Origin: Chiridota heheva
Taxonomy: Eukaryota > Echinodermata > Holothuroidea > Apodida > Chiridotidae
Assembly: GCA_020152595.1 (NCBI GenBank)
Contig: JAIGNY010003803.1
Location: 1,082,001-1,146,000 of the forward strand
Reading direction: 5' to 3'
Length of the DNA stretch: 64,000 bases
The translations under genes and the position numbers were made by a program. Under the pieces are notes generated by a model. It was not told where the DNA came from. It was given only the letters and a program-made list of their open reading frames with translations, and did no database searches. This document shows, piece after piece, positions 20,731-32,135 of this stretch (within the stretch, counting starts at the first letter, position 1; the number at the start of each line of letters is the position of its first letter).

Positions 20731-22688
20731 TAAGTCCCACATGGCATCCCATGTCCCACATAGCATCCCATGTCCCACATAGCATCCCATGTCCCACATA
20801 GCATCCCATGTCCCACATAGCATCCCATGTCCCACATAGCATCCCATGTCCCCATAGCATCCCATGTCCCACATAGCATCCCATGTCCCACATAGCATCC
20901 ATGTCCCCATAGCATCCCATGTCCCCATAGCATCCCATGTCCCACATAGCATCCCATGTCCCACATAGCATCCCATGTCCCACATAGCATCCCATGTCCC
21001 ACATAGCATCCCATGTCCCACATAGCATCCCATGTCCCACATAGCATCCCATGTCCCACATAGCATCCCATGTCCCACATAGCATCCCATGTCCCACATA
21101 GCATCCCATGTCCATAGCATCCATAGCATCCCATGTCCCACATAGCATCCCATGTCCCACATAGCATCCCATGTCCCACATAGCATCCCATGTCCCACAT
21201 AGCATCCCATGTCCCACATAGCATCCCATGTCCCACATAGCATCCCACCCCATGTCCCACATGACATCCCATCCCATCCCTTGTCCCACATGGCATTCCA
21301 CCATATCTCCCACATGGCATCCTACCCCATGTCCCACATGACATCCCATCCCACGTTCCACATGGTATATGTCCCACATGACATCCCACCTTATGACCCA
21401 CTTGGCATCCCACCCTGTCCCACATGGATCCCATTCTACATGTCCCACATTAATCCAACCATATGTACCACATGACATATCTCTCTTTGTCCCATATGGC
21501 ATACCTCCTTTTGTCCCAAATGGCATACCTCCCTGTGTCCCACATGACACATGTCCCCCATGGCATCCCACATTATGGCATACCTCCCTGTGTCCCACAT
21601 GGCATCTCTTCCCATGTCCCCCATGGCATCCCACCTTATGTCCTGCATCAGTGGCTTCCCACCTGATGTTCCACATGGCATCCCACCTTATGTCCCACCA
21701 TATGTTCCACATGGTATCCTTCCCAATGACATCCTACTTTGTTCCACATGGCATCACATCCCATGTCCCCATGGCCTCCTACCCTATGTCCCACATAGCC
21801 TTCTACCCTATGTCACATATGGCATCCCTACCTATGTCACACTGTGTTACTCGTGGCATCCCACCCCATGTCCCACATGACATCCCATAGGCTCCATAAC
21901 AAGTCTCATCCTAGCTATCAGTCCCTCATTGAGCATACTATGTATGAAAGTGTCAGTTCATATAATAACTTATATGCAAATGACGTCCCATCCCATGGCA
22001 TCCACCCTATGTCCCGCATGGCATTCCACCCTATGTCCCGCATGGCATTCCACCCTATGTCCCGCATGGCATTCCACCCTATGTCCCGCATGGCATTCCA
22101 CCCTATGTCCCGCATGGCATTCCACCCTATGTCCCGCATGGCATTCCACCCTATGTCCCGCATGGCATTCCACCCTATGTCCCGCATGGCATTCCACCCT
22201 ATGTCCCGCATGGCATTCCACCCTATGTCCCGCATGGCATTCCACCCTATGTCCCGCATGGCATTCCACCCTATGTCCCGCATGGCATTCCACCCTATGT
22301 TCCGCATGGCATTCCACCTTATGTCAAGCATGACATTCCACTCTTCCACATGGCATCCCATCCCATGTCCCGCATGGCATTCCACTCTCTTTCACATGGC
22401 ATCCCACTCCATGTCCCACACATGGCATCCCACCCCATGGCATCCCACACATGGCATCCCACCCCATGGCATCCCACACATGGCATCCCACCCCATGGCA
22501 TCCCACACATGGCATCCCACCCCATGGCATCCCACCCCATGTCCCACCCATGGCATCCCACCCCATGCATCCCACACATGGCATCCCACCCCATGTCCCA
22601 CACATGGCATCCCACCCCATGTCCCACACATGGCATCCCAACCCATGTCCCACACATGGCATCCCAACCCATGTCCCACATGACATGC
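20731..22688. repeat. Composite TCCCACATGG satellite, 19/24/26 bp sub-arrays
   Basis: 20737-21245 repeats CATCCCATGTCCCACATAG (19 bp). 21246-21890 is a diverged mix. 22000-22318 repeats a 24 bp unit, CATTCCACCCTATGTCCCGC plus ATGG, almost without change. 22340-22688 mixes CATCCCACCCCATG and TCCCACACATGG. All share (A/C)TGTCCC(A/G)CATGGCAT. Long frames here on both strands are artefacts of the repeat. Confidence 0.95.
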
Positions 22689-22689
22689 C

Positions 22690-25440
22690 ATAAACTCTCT
22701 CTCCCTAGAGAGAGAATGCTTGAGGATCTCTGAAGACTATTGGAAAATTATATCATTTTACAGTTATCTTCTAAGGATTTTTTTTTTTTTTTGTAGACTT
22801 TAAGGGAACTATTCTTCAATCTGTCTTAAGTGTCTCTGAAAAACTAACATTTTGTAAGGAAATTCTGACCTTCCATAAGGATATCTGAAGAAACTAGCTT
22901 TTTCTGAGGAACCCTGAAGAAAGTAACATTTTTGGAGGAATTCTCAAAAAACTAACATTTCTGAGGAAATCTCAGGAAAAACTGTGACTAGTCGGATGAA
23001 ATCGCCATTACATAGGTTCGCATTATGCTTCGCATGCTCGCCAATAAAATAAAACCCATGACTTTTGTATTCCTATGTTTAATTAGTGATACAGCACACT
23101 GCAATTTCTGAATCCACTCAACTCTTCATTGGTAATTTATAAATAAGTCATGACAAATACAACTGGGTCATTGCATCTCAAATCACCCCCCTCCCCCCCC
23201 CCCCAAAAAAAAAAGGAAGAAGACTAACACCCTATCTCTCAGATTTTGATGCAATTTGGTGTGCAGGTATGGTATATAAAGAAGTGAAAAAATCCAAAAT
23301 TTTAGCAAAATTGGACCAACAATTCAAAAGTTATGGCCATTTAAAAAGGGCCAAAAATGATAAAAATGGGCTTGGCTGATACTTTTTACAGTGTCATAAC
23401 TCAAAAAATTAGGTCCAAATTTGATAGAAGGAGTATGACTTAAAGGTAAAGCAATAAGCTTTCAGAATATGCCATCAGATCTGAAATAAGGTCTTTAAAA
23501 TTGAATGAACTTTTGACCTTGAAAATGACCTTAAGGGTCCAATTAATTTTCAGCCAAATTAAGAATTTTGAATTTCTTGGTATCTCATCTATCAATTGAT
23601 GTATCACGCTAAGGTTCTTTTGCTTTGGTCCTTATTTTACATGCACTTAAATTTGTCAATATACACAATTTTGCAAAAAACATGAATACATATATGTGTT
23701 AGCAGTATGCTACATGAAATCAGGGATTATTTCAAATTTGTTGAGTTAGGCTAATCTTGCACTTTAGTGTATGCTTTAAAGTTCAAAAAAGGGCACATAG
23801 ACCTACACTGTAGCATAGCGTTATACTGAAGTATAGAACCATTGAGGTTTACAAAACTTTCAGGAAAGCAGCGATTAATCTTTCTTCATTTTGCTTTGAA
23901 ATGCTGTATACCGGGAAGATGATGATGTCAGGAAAGGAGGTTCGATAACACATAAAATATCCTCTCCTGGAATCCAGCATCTATCCCCACGTATCATTAT
24001 ACCGTCTGATTGGTCCATTGGGATTCATGAACTCGACTAATCCCTATAATCATCTGAAATTTCTTTAATTATCCCGACCAACCACTTTGCCGGCATAAAC
24101 ACATAAAACAACTGCTTATATTGATAACAAACTTTTCCGTGTTCGTCTGTTGTTTGATTGTCAGATTTGATCATATTAACTTTTTGAGGGCTGCATGGCT
24201 GTGTCTCATTTTGTACATAAGCATTAATTTGTCTGCTTGGGGAGAAAAACAATGGATATGACAGGTTCCTTTGATGGTCTGGCTTTCATGAAACATGCCT
24301 CTAGTTTGTTCTCAGCTGCTTTTATTTCATCTACCTCACCCAATAGAAATTTGATATCTTGGGATCTTATCTGAGCAAAATTGGAATATACTTGATGCAT
24401 CTAAAATCTGGTTACTGTTAGGGCCTTTCAGACTTTCCTTTGCAACAAGTCTCTTCACTGTTCTACCTACTGTATACCATCACATGAGCTCGTGCCGTGA
24501 AAGGTGGCAAAAAAGAACAACTTTTTACCATAAATAACAGATTTGGGTGGATTTGTGAATTGCTTGAAACATTTGTGACGAGAGCATGGATCACAACATT
24601 TCTTTTGCTAATGAGTGTACCTTATCAAAAGTACTTGTTCATGAGGCTCACACAGTTGTGATCATTGATGCAGGAACTTCACTTCTTGAACTTAGCAATT
24701 CTTTCACAAATGCTTCATTAAAAATTTGTGGCCCTTAGACCCCTCCAACCCAACACCCTCAATTTTCTCAAAATCAGGGGTAATCCACACCATTCAACCC
24801 GAGAGACTTCACAATTCATTGACTAGCAACCAGCCATTGTTACACCATACACAACACGGGTAATCTATACCTTCTTAAGTGACAGCATCTTCATAGTCTA
24901 TGCTCAGTTCACTTGTTCGCAACCAGCTACTCTTACACTGTACACTATAGAACATTTATCCAGGGCTCAAGCCACATAACTGCTATTCAGCGATGTGAAT
25001 CAGATTTGTCCTTGGCTGAGCCTAGATATAAATATACATTATATGCTTGGGAGGACTTTGTCCCAAACCCATAAATGATTGATAGACCTTTCCTCCTAAA
25101 GATAGATATTTCCCCATGCTCAACGTTCCTCGAAGATGTCTTCTGGGTTATGTTAGCTGATGAAATGAATTTTCTTCTGAATAAAAATTGCATTTTTCCA
25201 TGTTTCTCAAAATCTTTTTCACACATTACATGAGTAAGAAAAATGTGATTCTCAAATAAAAAGCTACTGGTGTTATCTAACATCTGTTTCTCATTCATTT
25301 GGTACTGATGACAGGTAGCTTAATGCATAAGCGACCACAACTTATAAAGTTGTTGTTTCTACCAGGGACCCCATCCTGCTTAACTCCATTCACAGTGGTT
25401 ATCTTTGAATCCAGACTTTTTTTTTAAATGTGAGGAATTT
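22690..25440. other. No gene; decayed repeats
   Basis: 22840-22985 has a diverged tandem of GA(A/G)(G)AAACTAACATTTCTGAGG-like units. 23250-23850 is the dispersed repeat listed separately. The remainder shows no convincing exon on either strand. Confidence 0.5.
23250..23850 (+). repeat. Dispersed repeat, copy 1 of an inverted pair
   Basis: Blocks such as TGACCTTGAAAATGACCTTA, TTTCTTGGTATCTCATCTAT, ATGCACTTAAATTTGTC and CTACATGAAATCAGGGATTA recur inverted and in the same order at 31690-32135. No coding frame. Confidence 0.6.
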
Positions 25441-25519
25441 CTAATTAAATGAAGGCCATGTTTCCGTTTGATGAGGGCTTAACGGCACCACAACAGTAAG
25501 GGTCAAATTGTGCCTGAGA

Positions 25520-26760
25520 GCTTAGATTATTCCAAAGGTAGGAGGAAAAGAAAAATAATGTAAATGTAGGTAGAGGGGGTGGGAGAGGAGGACTAAATAT
25601 GGCTGTAGAGGGAGGCATGATGAAGGAAGGGGAGATAATATTATCTGGGTTTTTTTTTTCTGGAAGAGCTCAGCTATGGAGTTGTGAGGGGTAAGGGAAG
25701 CGCTGGGGAGGTTGTACTGCGGCAGGCAAGGAAGACGTGGTAGACTGTGAGGAAGCAATGGTAATTGTTGCAGGGGGTGGGGGAGCCAGTAAGGGAGTCC
25801 CACAAGGTTTGCCAGTGGTCACAAACAAGGGAAGCGATAAGCAGTTTAATGTCAGAAAGGGCTTTGGGAAAGGGAACAGGGAGAGGTTGAGTGTAAGCTT
25901 AGCGTCTGAATCAGCTCTGCCATTGCCAGGGATGCCAACATGGCTGGGTATCAAGAAGAAAAGAATACGGAAGGAGTTTACGGAGGAGGTGGGATGTGGG
26001 GTTATCCCACTTTGAGTAAAGAAGTAAGGACAGATTTGGGAGTCTGAGAAGATGTCAAAGTGGCCGTGCAGAGAGTACTCAATATAGCTGAAGGCGAGTA
26101 GGATGGCCTTGGCATCAGCTGAGAAGATGAGTAGTTAGGAAGCTTGCTACTGACGGTGATGGCTTGGATGACAGCAGCAGCAGCAGCTGTCTTGTCGCCT
26201 TCCTTGTTGCCATCAGTATAGATGGAGGTGTAGTTTGAGAGTTGGTCTTTGATTTGGTTGTGGAGGTTCATGAAGAAGTTGGTGTGGGTTTGGGTTTTGT
26301 GATAAATGGATAGGTCCAGGTGGATGGAAGGGAGGAGGGGGAGGGGGACAGGGAGGAAAAGTGGGCCATGAGAAGGTGCCAAGAGTGGCGGGGTTGATGC
26401 CGAGATGGTGGAGGTTGGGTTTGATGGTAAGCTGAAGTTTTGGGTGTTGGTGAGGGCTTTAAAGGCATAGGAAAGGCTAAGCTTTCTACACCTTAGCAGG
26501 AAGTGGGGTTCATTGGCTTCAATGTGGAGGCTGGTGATGGGGGAGGTCCTGTAGGCACCCAGGCAAAGCTTGAGGGCTTCATTTTGGACTGTGTTGATGT
26601 GGTTAAGGTAAGAGTTGAGCAGCACAGTAGACAATATTGCCCTAGTCAATCTAGGCATGAATGGTGAGCTTGAAGATTTCGAGGAGAGCGTGGGTCCGCA
26701 CCCCACCTGGCATTGGAGAGGAGGCAGAGAAAGTTGAGGGAGTTGTTGCATTTTTGTTTC
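25520..26760 (-). pseudogene. LINE RNase H and C-terminal remains
   Basis: The frame 26751-26002 reads AILSTVLLNSYLNHINTVQN, ALKLCLGAYRTSPITSLH and IYTDGNKEGDKTAAAAAVIQ. The last is the start of an RNase H domain. The end of RNase H reads IPSHVGIPGNGRADSDAKLT in the frame at 25954. The C-terminal cysteine-rich tail lies near 25800-25520. Frames are broken between these blocks. Confidence 0.75.
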
Positions 26761-26839
26761 AGGTTGGTGATGTGTTGCTTTTAGGAGAGCTTGGGGTCTA
26801 GGATTAGACCCAGGAACTTAGTGTGGTCAACTTTAGGGA

Positions 26840-28290
26840 TACGATTACCATTGAGCACGCGATGTTGTTAATGCTCAGGTTGAAGAGAGTAGAGAGAGGA
26901 TACTGCCTTGGGGGACGCCCTCTTCTTGAAAGTAGGGGTTGGAGAGGGTGTGGCCATTACGAATTTGGAACTGCCTGCGTGAGAGAAAGTTTTGAATAAA
27001 GATGGGGAGGTGGCCTCTGAGGCTGATGGTGTGAAGCTTGTGGATAATGCTGTATTTCCAAGAAGTGTCAAAAGCTTTCTTGAGGTCGAAAAAGATGACA
27101 ATGAGGTGGTTTTTCTTGCACAGGATTCCCGGATAGCAGTGTTGAGTGTGATTAATTGGTCCAAGGTATTGTGACATTTCCGGAAGCCGCTTTGGTGAGG
27201 GGAGAAGATTCTGTTGGTCTCAAGGAACCAGTTTAGTCTCTGGTTAATAATCCTTTCCATAATTTTACAGAGACAGCAGGTGAGGGTGATGGTACAGTAG
27301 CTGGAGGGGTCGGTGCAGTCCTTCCCCAGTTTGGGGAAGGGGGTGATGGTAGCTGTCATCTGGATAGGGGGAAAGGATCGTGAGGACCAAATGTGGTTGA
27401 GGAGGGTAGCGGTGGCCTTGTTGGGGAGGTGGGAACTGGTAGATGTTATTTGGGCCCTTGGAGGTGCAGCCAGCATCGTGCATGGCTTGCTTTAATTCAG
27501 ATAGCATGCTCAAAAGTTTCTCCTTAAGCCTACCCGCACCCGAGCTAATCCTAAAATGTCAGATATGACAATTACCAACCGGACTTCCTGTTCAGTGTAT
27601 TTTTTCCACTCCAAACAATGATTGTTTATCTGCCATTCCCATGCACACCACAGCCAAGTAGCCCAAGGTTATTTGTGTGTATAAGATTACAAATACCCAG
27701 TAATAAGTAATCGGGGCATTTTTGTGATTGAAATCTTATCCGTGGTAGGTGTCTTAAGTGGGAGAATTTTTTTTGCAACCTGGCAATACAAATAGCTGTG
27801 TATCATATGCCTGAGGTGATGTGTGCATTAACTGTGAATAATTGATGAAACATTTCTCCTAAGGAAAGATATTGCTTCATGAGGGTGAAAGGGGTGTTGT
27901 AGCTCTTGGTGTTCAAGTTGTCATAGGGAAAGGTAATGCTCAGGGTTTCTGCATGAGCTTTTTTGGCTTTGAAAGCATTGAGGTATTAGCTGAGGACGAG
28001 ATGTTGCCGACAGAGGTGGTGAGGCAGTTAGCGATATTCTTTTTCCCAGTGAGAAGATTAACCATTCCAGGAAAGATGGGAGACTTGCCCATCCTGCCGT
28101 GGAAGCTGTTAACCATACTCCAAATCTTCTTAGTGGGGGTGTTGGTGGTGAGAGAAGAGATTAAGTTGTTCCAAGTGTTGGTTTTACTGTCCATGATTAG
28201 AGCGCCTGGCTTTGGCACTGCTGATGCAAAAAACGTTAAGGTTGTGGGTGGTCAGGTTTGTTTAGAAGATTGATTTTTTTCCCCCGTTCT
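26840..28290 (-). pseudogene. LINE reverse transcriptase remains, catalytic core deleted
   Basis: The RT start reads ITPFPKLGKDCTDPSSY, then LCKIMERIINQRLNWFL and HQSGFRKCHNTLDQL (27476-27170). FFDLKKAFDTSWKYSIIHKL and EEGVPQGSILS follow in the next frame (27177-26880). The sequence then jumps to the thumb region (IPKVDHTKFLGLILDPKLS at about 26845-26785). The YVDD-type box and its surroundings are missing. The N-terminal part (28270-27870) includes MVNSFHGRMGKSPIFPGMVN. Confidence 0.75.
27529..27852. mobile_element. Second insertion inside the LINE RT
   Basis: Sequence without LINE similarity interrupts the RT. It is bordered by near-identical direct repeats TTTCTCCTTAAG (27517-27528) and TTTCTCCTAAGG (27853-27864). 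A direct repeat of about 12 bp suggests retroposition, but no inverted ends, tail or tRNA boxes were recognised. Confidence 0.45.
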
Positions 28291-28520
28291 TGATGGCAGT
28301 TTTGCAGTCATCGTTAAACCAGGGATTTGGAGGAGGGGGGGGGGGGTGGTTAGGGTTTTTTGGGAATGAAGCAGGCGGCGATGTTGATAAGAATGTTACT
28401 GAAGTTTGACATAGGATCCTCACTCTGCAGGAGATGGGGGAGAGGTGAGAGTTGCAGAGGGTTTCGAAAAGGGGCCAGTTGGCTTTCTCGAGGTTCTAGT
28501 CGGGGTCTAGTTGGAGTGAA

Positions 28521-29674
28521 TTAGGAGAGGGTAATGGTTACTACCACAGAGGTCAGCAGTGACCCTCCAGCTAAAATAAAGGATGAGTTTGGGTGAACAA
28601 ATAGACAGGTCAATACAGGTGAGGGAGCCTGTGGCAGGGTGAAGGTAGTTCGGGGAGTAAGTGTTGAGAATGGAGAGGCTATGTTATCGAAGATTGTTTT
28701 CGATGAGCTCGTCTCTGAGGGTGGTGGTATTGGAGCCCATACGGGGGTTGTGGGCGTTGAAGTCACAAGAAAGGATGGAAGGGGAGGGTAGCTGAGAGAT
28801 GAGGTTGTTATACAGGCTGGTTGGCTGGACATTGGCGTTAAGGGGGGGGGGGGGAGAGATAGATATTGCAAAGAGTGAAGGTTTTTTGGAGGGAGATACA
28901 GACCTGCCAACTGGTACGATTTTGCCGTATTTAATACAGGAAAATGTTGGGAATACGATTGTGCGTTTTTTGGCACCAGAATACGTTTTTTCTATTCATT
29001 TATTATTATTTTTTTTTTAAATATATTTTCTTTACTCATACTTTTTACGCTTGGTTGGCGTTCATGTCCTCTTGAAGGATTTTTGCCAACTTAACCAATT
29101 CAGATTCAGATTACAATTTATAACCATTTTCAACACTTGACAAGTTTCCGTGGGCACTTTTCTTTAAAGTCCCCGCATACGGCGAAGCCCTTGCCAATTT
29201 TTTTTTGTTGGCTAAATACATTTTAACCACTACATAATCTGACATTAAATAGCCACAGTAAACCTTGTTTTGTACATTTTGTTTGAAGAGTACAGTTTTT
29301 TTTTATCAAAAATACAAGTTTTGTAGTTCCAGAATACAGTTTGGTGATCCTAAAGGTTGGCAGGTCTGGAGATAGAGCTACAGATGGCCTGAAGGATGGT
29401 GTTCACATGAATAGGGCTGTGTGGGATATCGTGTCTAACAAGAATGGAGACGCCCGCACAAGCCCGTTGCGTCCTCTTAATGTTTATGGTAGCAAGAGAA
29501 GTTATGTAGGGAATAATTGTCAGTGGTTTTCAAGGTTTCTTGTAGGCAGAAGACGACCGGGTTGAAGGCCAGAAGGTCAATTTCTATAAAGTTGGCCTCA
29601 AGGCTTCTGATGTTCCATTGTATAATGTTGTGAGTGTTATTGTATTTATGTGGTTGTTTTTGAAAATTGGACAA
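28521..29674 (-). pseudogene. LINE endonuclease remains (split by a MITE)
   Basis: The start of an AP-type endonuclease reads IIQWNIRSLEANFIEIDLL and VVFCLQETLK (29640-29510). The second half lies below the inserted MITE, and short in-frame pieces read SILSCDFNAHNPRMGS and a SNHYPL-like end. FNAHN and the (S)DHYP-like motif are endonuclease landmarks. Frameshifts and stops are present throughout. Confidence 0.7.
28899..29368. mobile_element. 470 bp MITE inserted in the LINE endonuclease
   Basis: The ends are perfect 13 bp inverted repeats: CAGACCTGCCAAC at 28899-28911 and GTTGGCAGGTCTG at 29356-29368. They are flanked by the direct repeat GAGATA (28893-28898 and 29369-29374), a probable target-site duplication. 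There is no coding capacity inside. The LINE endonuclease continues on both sides. A 6 bp duplication does not fit the usual 8 bp of hAT, so the superfamily is left open. Confidence 0.8.
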
Positions 29675-29727
29675 GAAGTATTAGGTTCGGTGGGTTCGGT
29701 AATCAACAATCCATGTTCTCTTCAGTG

Positions 29728-31323
29728 TCATACATGTGGGTTTGGCTGTTTGCTGATTGTTGGCCAGAGTTTGATGGCATTTGAGGTGTTGGGGTAGGGG
29801 ACGGGGGAGGAGGGTCTTAGAAAAGAAAGGAAGGTTGGGTAGAGAGGTGGTGGTGGAGGTGGTTTGTTTAATGGGTGTGGTTGGGTTGTTGGCAAAGGCG
29901 ATGATGGGCTTAGGACTTGGTAAGAAGAGCCGTGTGAGGTTGGTTTGGGCATGTTAGTCAGTTTTAGTTGTGTTAGGGGGTGGTACTGGTGTTTGAGGAG
30001 ACTTCTCAAGTAGGAAAGTTTGGTGTGGAGGGATACAAGGACTTGCTTCTTGGCCTCCAGGTAAGTGGTGCTGGGATCAAGGGTTTTCACTTTTGTTATC
30101 TGTTTTTCCAGGTGGGGCAGTCTTTTGAGGAGGGATGGTTGGCTGGGTGAGTAATTGCAGTGTAGGGTGCTGGTGCAAGAGGCGCTGTAATGGTCCAAGG
30201 CTCCACAGTTTCCATAGCATGCTTGGCTGTGGCAGGATTTTTTTCCATGGCCATACCTGATGACAGCGGAGAGAGTTGGGAATGTAGGGGGCAACTCAGA
30301 TAGTTGGCAGTGATGTAGGAGGGGAGAGTTGGTGTGACGAGTCAGGAAGATGGTAATGGTGGGTATTTCGGGTACTGGTGGGTGTTTCAGGTACTGGTGG
30401 GTGTTTCGGATACTGGTGGGTGTTTCGGGTACTGGTGGGTGTTTCGGATACTGGTGGGTGTTTCGGATACTGGTGGGTGTTTCGGGTACTGGTGGGTGTT
30501 TCGGGTACTGGTGGGTGTTTCCGGTACTGGTGGGTGTTTCAGGTACTGGTGGGTGTTTCTGGTACTGGTGGGCGTTTCGGGTACTGGTGGGTGTTTCGGG
30601 TACTCGTGGGTGTTTCGGTTTCTGGTGGGGGTTTTGGTTTCTGGTGGGTGTTTTGGTTTCTGGTGGGTGTTTTGGTTTCTGGTGGGTGTTTTGGTTTCTG
30701 GTGGGTGTTTCGGGTATTGGTGGGTGTTTCGGGTATTGGTGGGTGTTTCGGGTATTGGTGGGTGTTTCGGGTACTGGTGGGTGTTTTGAGTATTGGTGGG
30801 TGTTCCGGGTATTGGTGGGTGTTTCGGCACCATCTCTCTTGAGGACGAGACAACGGGCCTCACTGACGTGTTGGCTGGCAAGTTCCTCAACGAGGTCTTC
30901 ATTGGTCAAGTAGGCAAGGTCCCTGTTCTAATGATGCTTTTGCTGGAGTTCAGAGAAGGGTGGGGAGTGATTGTTATGTCCATACCAGTATCAGCTAGGG
31001 TTTTGGTGGTAAGAAGGGTGGTGGTTTGAGTGTTCCTGGTACAGTGCACCAGGAAATTGCCGGATCTGAGCCTGAGGGTAGAAATGGTCAATAGAGGTAG
31101 GTGGGTCATGGGGAGGGGAGAAAGAGTCAAGGTCAAGGCAGAAGCATTTGGTCACGTCTGGGAAAAAAATACCAAGGGCCTTAAGACCCGAGGCAACTAG
31201 AAAGAAAAAAAAAGTCGCAGAACTATACGAGAACCACTGTACAAGTACCAAAAATGGTGTGCAGGCCTGGTCACAATGGGAATGGAAGAAATCAAATGGA
31301 ATGATCTTACCGAAAGCAGTCAC
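29728..31323 (-). pseudogene. LINE ORF1 (gag-like) with internal 19 bp minisatellite
   Basis: The N-terminal part (31323 to about 30990) reads VASGLKALGIFFPDVTKC. A further piece, DLVEELASQHVSEARCLVLK, lies just before the repeat. After the repeat come TIFLTRHTN and knuckle-type cysteines (GHGKKSCHSQACYGNC, then DHYSASC, about 30265-30165), a charged helix with ITKVKTLDPSTTYLEAKKQV, and a Pro-rich tail ending near 29728. A 393-residue frame runs from 30909 to 29728 through the array. The N-terminal part is in another frame. Confidence 0.75.
30357..30827. repeat. 19 bp minisatellite inside the LINE gag
   Basis: The unit is GGTGGGTGTTTCGGGTACT (plus strand), about 25 copies, with GGTTTCTGG and GGGTATTGG variants in blocks. 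Three units make 57 bases, so the minus strand reads a 19-residue period such as NTRNTHQYPKHPPIPETPT. All frames are stop-free. Confidence 0.95.
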
Positions 31324-31689
31324 CCATCCACAAGAGAAAATCCCAGAAAATTGGAAAGGTGCAAAAACTTAGGTGGAAAAGTGTGTGGTAGTGTATAATC
31401 AGAAGGGAACGTTTGAAAGAACAGAGGGGAAATCACGATGCTCTCAACATCTTCAAGTTGCAGGTGTAACAGCTCCCATATCAGAGTTGTCTTAGATCAG
31501 CTCTAAATCGTATTTACATTGATAAGATTCTGAAATCCAGAATGGGGGTTTCTGCAGATAATCAAAATATGTATAATACTACAGAAAAAATAACTTGACC
31601 AATTTACAAATGTAAGAGTGTTCTTACTTTTCCAATTATGTTGCTATATGCTTTAAAGTCTTTTTCAAATGCATGCTTTGAAAAGAAAA

Positions 31690-32135
31690 AGATTTTTTTT
31701 AGCTTAATGCATCATTTTATAGATGAGATACCAAGAAATTAAAGAGTAATTAAAGAGTCATAATTTGGCTGAATATAGTTATATTAAAATGTCATGAGTT
31801 ATACTACAATATAGCCTCCCTATACTACAGTGTAGGTCTATATGCCTTCTTTTTAACTTTAAAGCATACACTAATTTGTGCAAAATTAAGAGATGTGAGT
31901 GCCTGACTCAACGAATTTGAAATAAATCTGGACTGATTTCATGTAGCATACCGTTAACACATAACAAATTCATGTTTTATGCAAAACTGCTTATAGCGAC
32001 AAATTTAAGTGCATGTAAAATAAAAACCAAAGCAAAAAGAACCTTTATACATCAATTGATAGAGATACCAAGGAATTCACAAATCTTAATTTGGCTGAAA
32101 ATTAAGGTCATTTTTAAGGTCAAAAGTTATGGAAT
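31690..32135 (-). repeat. Dispersed repeat, copy 2 of an inverted pair
   Basis: This is the inverted counterpart of 23250-23850. Matching blocks include TGATTTCATGTAGCATAC, GACAAATTTAAGTGCATGTA and ATCAATTGATAGAGATACCA. A second, shorter match to the same unit lies at 31690-31760. The pair encloses the LINE. Confidence 0.6.

Larger units (their letters stand above)
25445..31370 (-). mobile_element. Degenerate I-superfamily LINE with RNase H
   Basis: Reading the minus strand from 31370 downward gives, in order: a gag-like ORF1 with CCHC knuckles, an AP-type endonuclease, a reverse transcriptase, an RNase H with the YTDG start and the HVGIPGN(G)RAD end, and a 3' tail. This order, with an RNase H behind RT, is known for the I superfamily. 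The copy is dead: frames shift many times, two foreign insertions sit inside it, and the RT core is deleted. The exact termini and target-site duplication were not resolved. Two shorter relatives lie at 20281-20480 and 58735-59040. Confidence 0.85.

Noticed and set aside
20491..22733. Many long frames on both strands (up to 334 codons)
   Set aside because: All are products of the 19/24/26 bp satellite and repeat the same few residues such as CYVGHGM or FHPMSRMA.
30334..30913. Plus-strand frames rich in VGVSGTGGCF
   Set aside because: Shadow of the minisatellite inside the LINE gag on the other strand.
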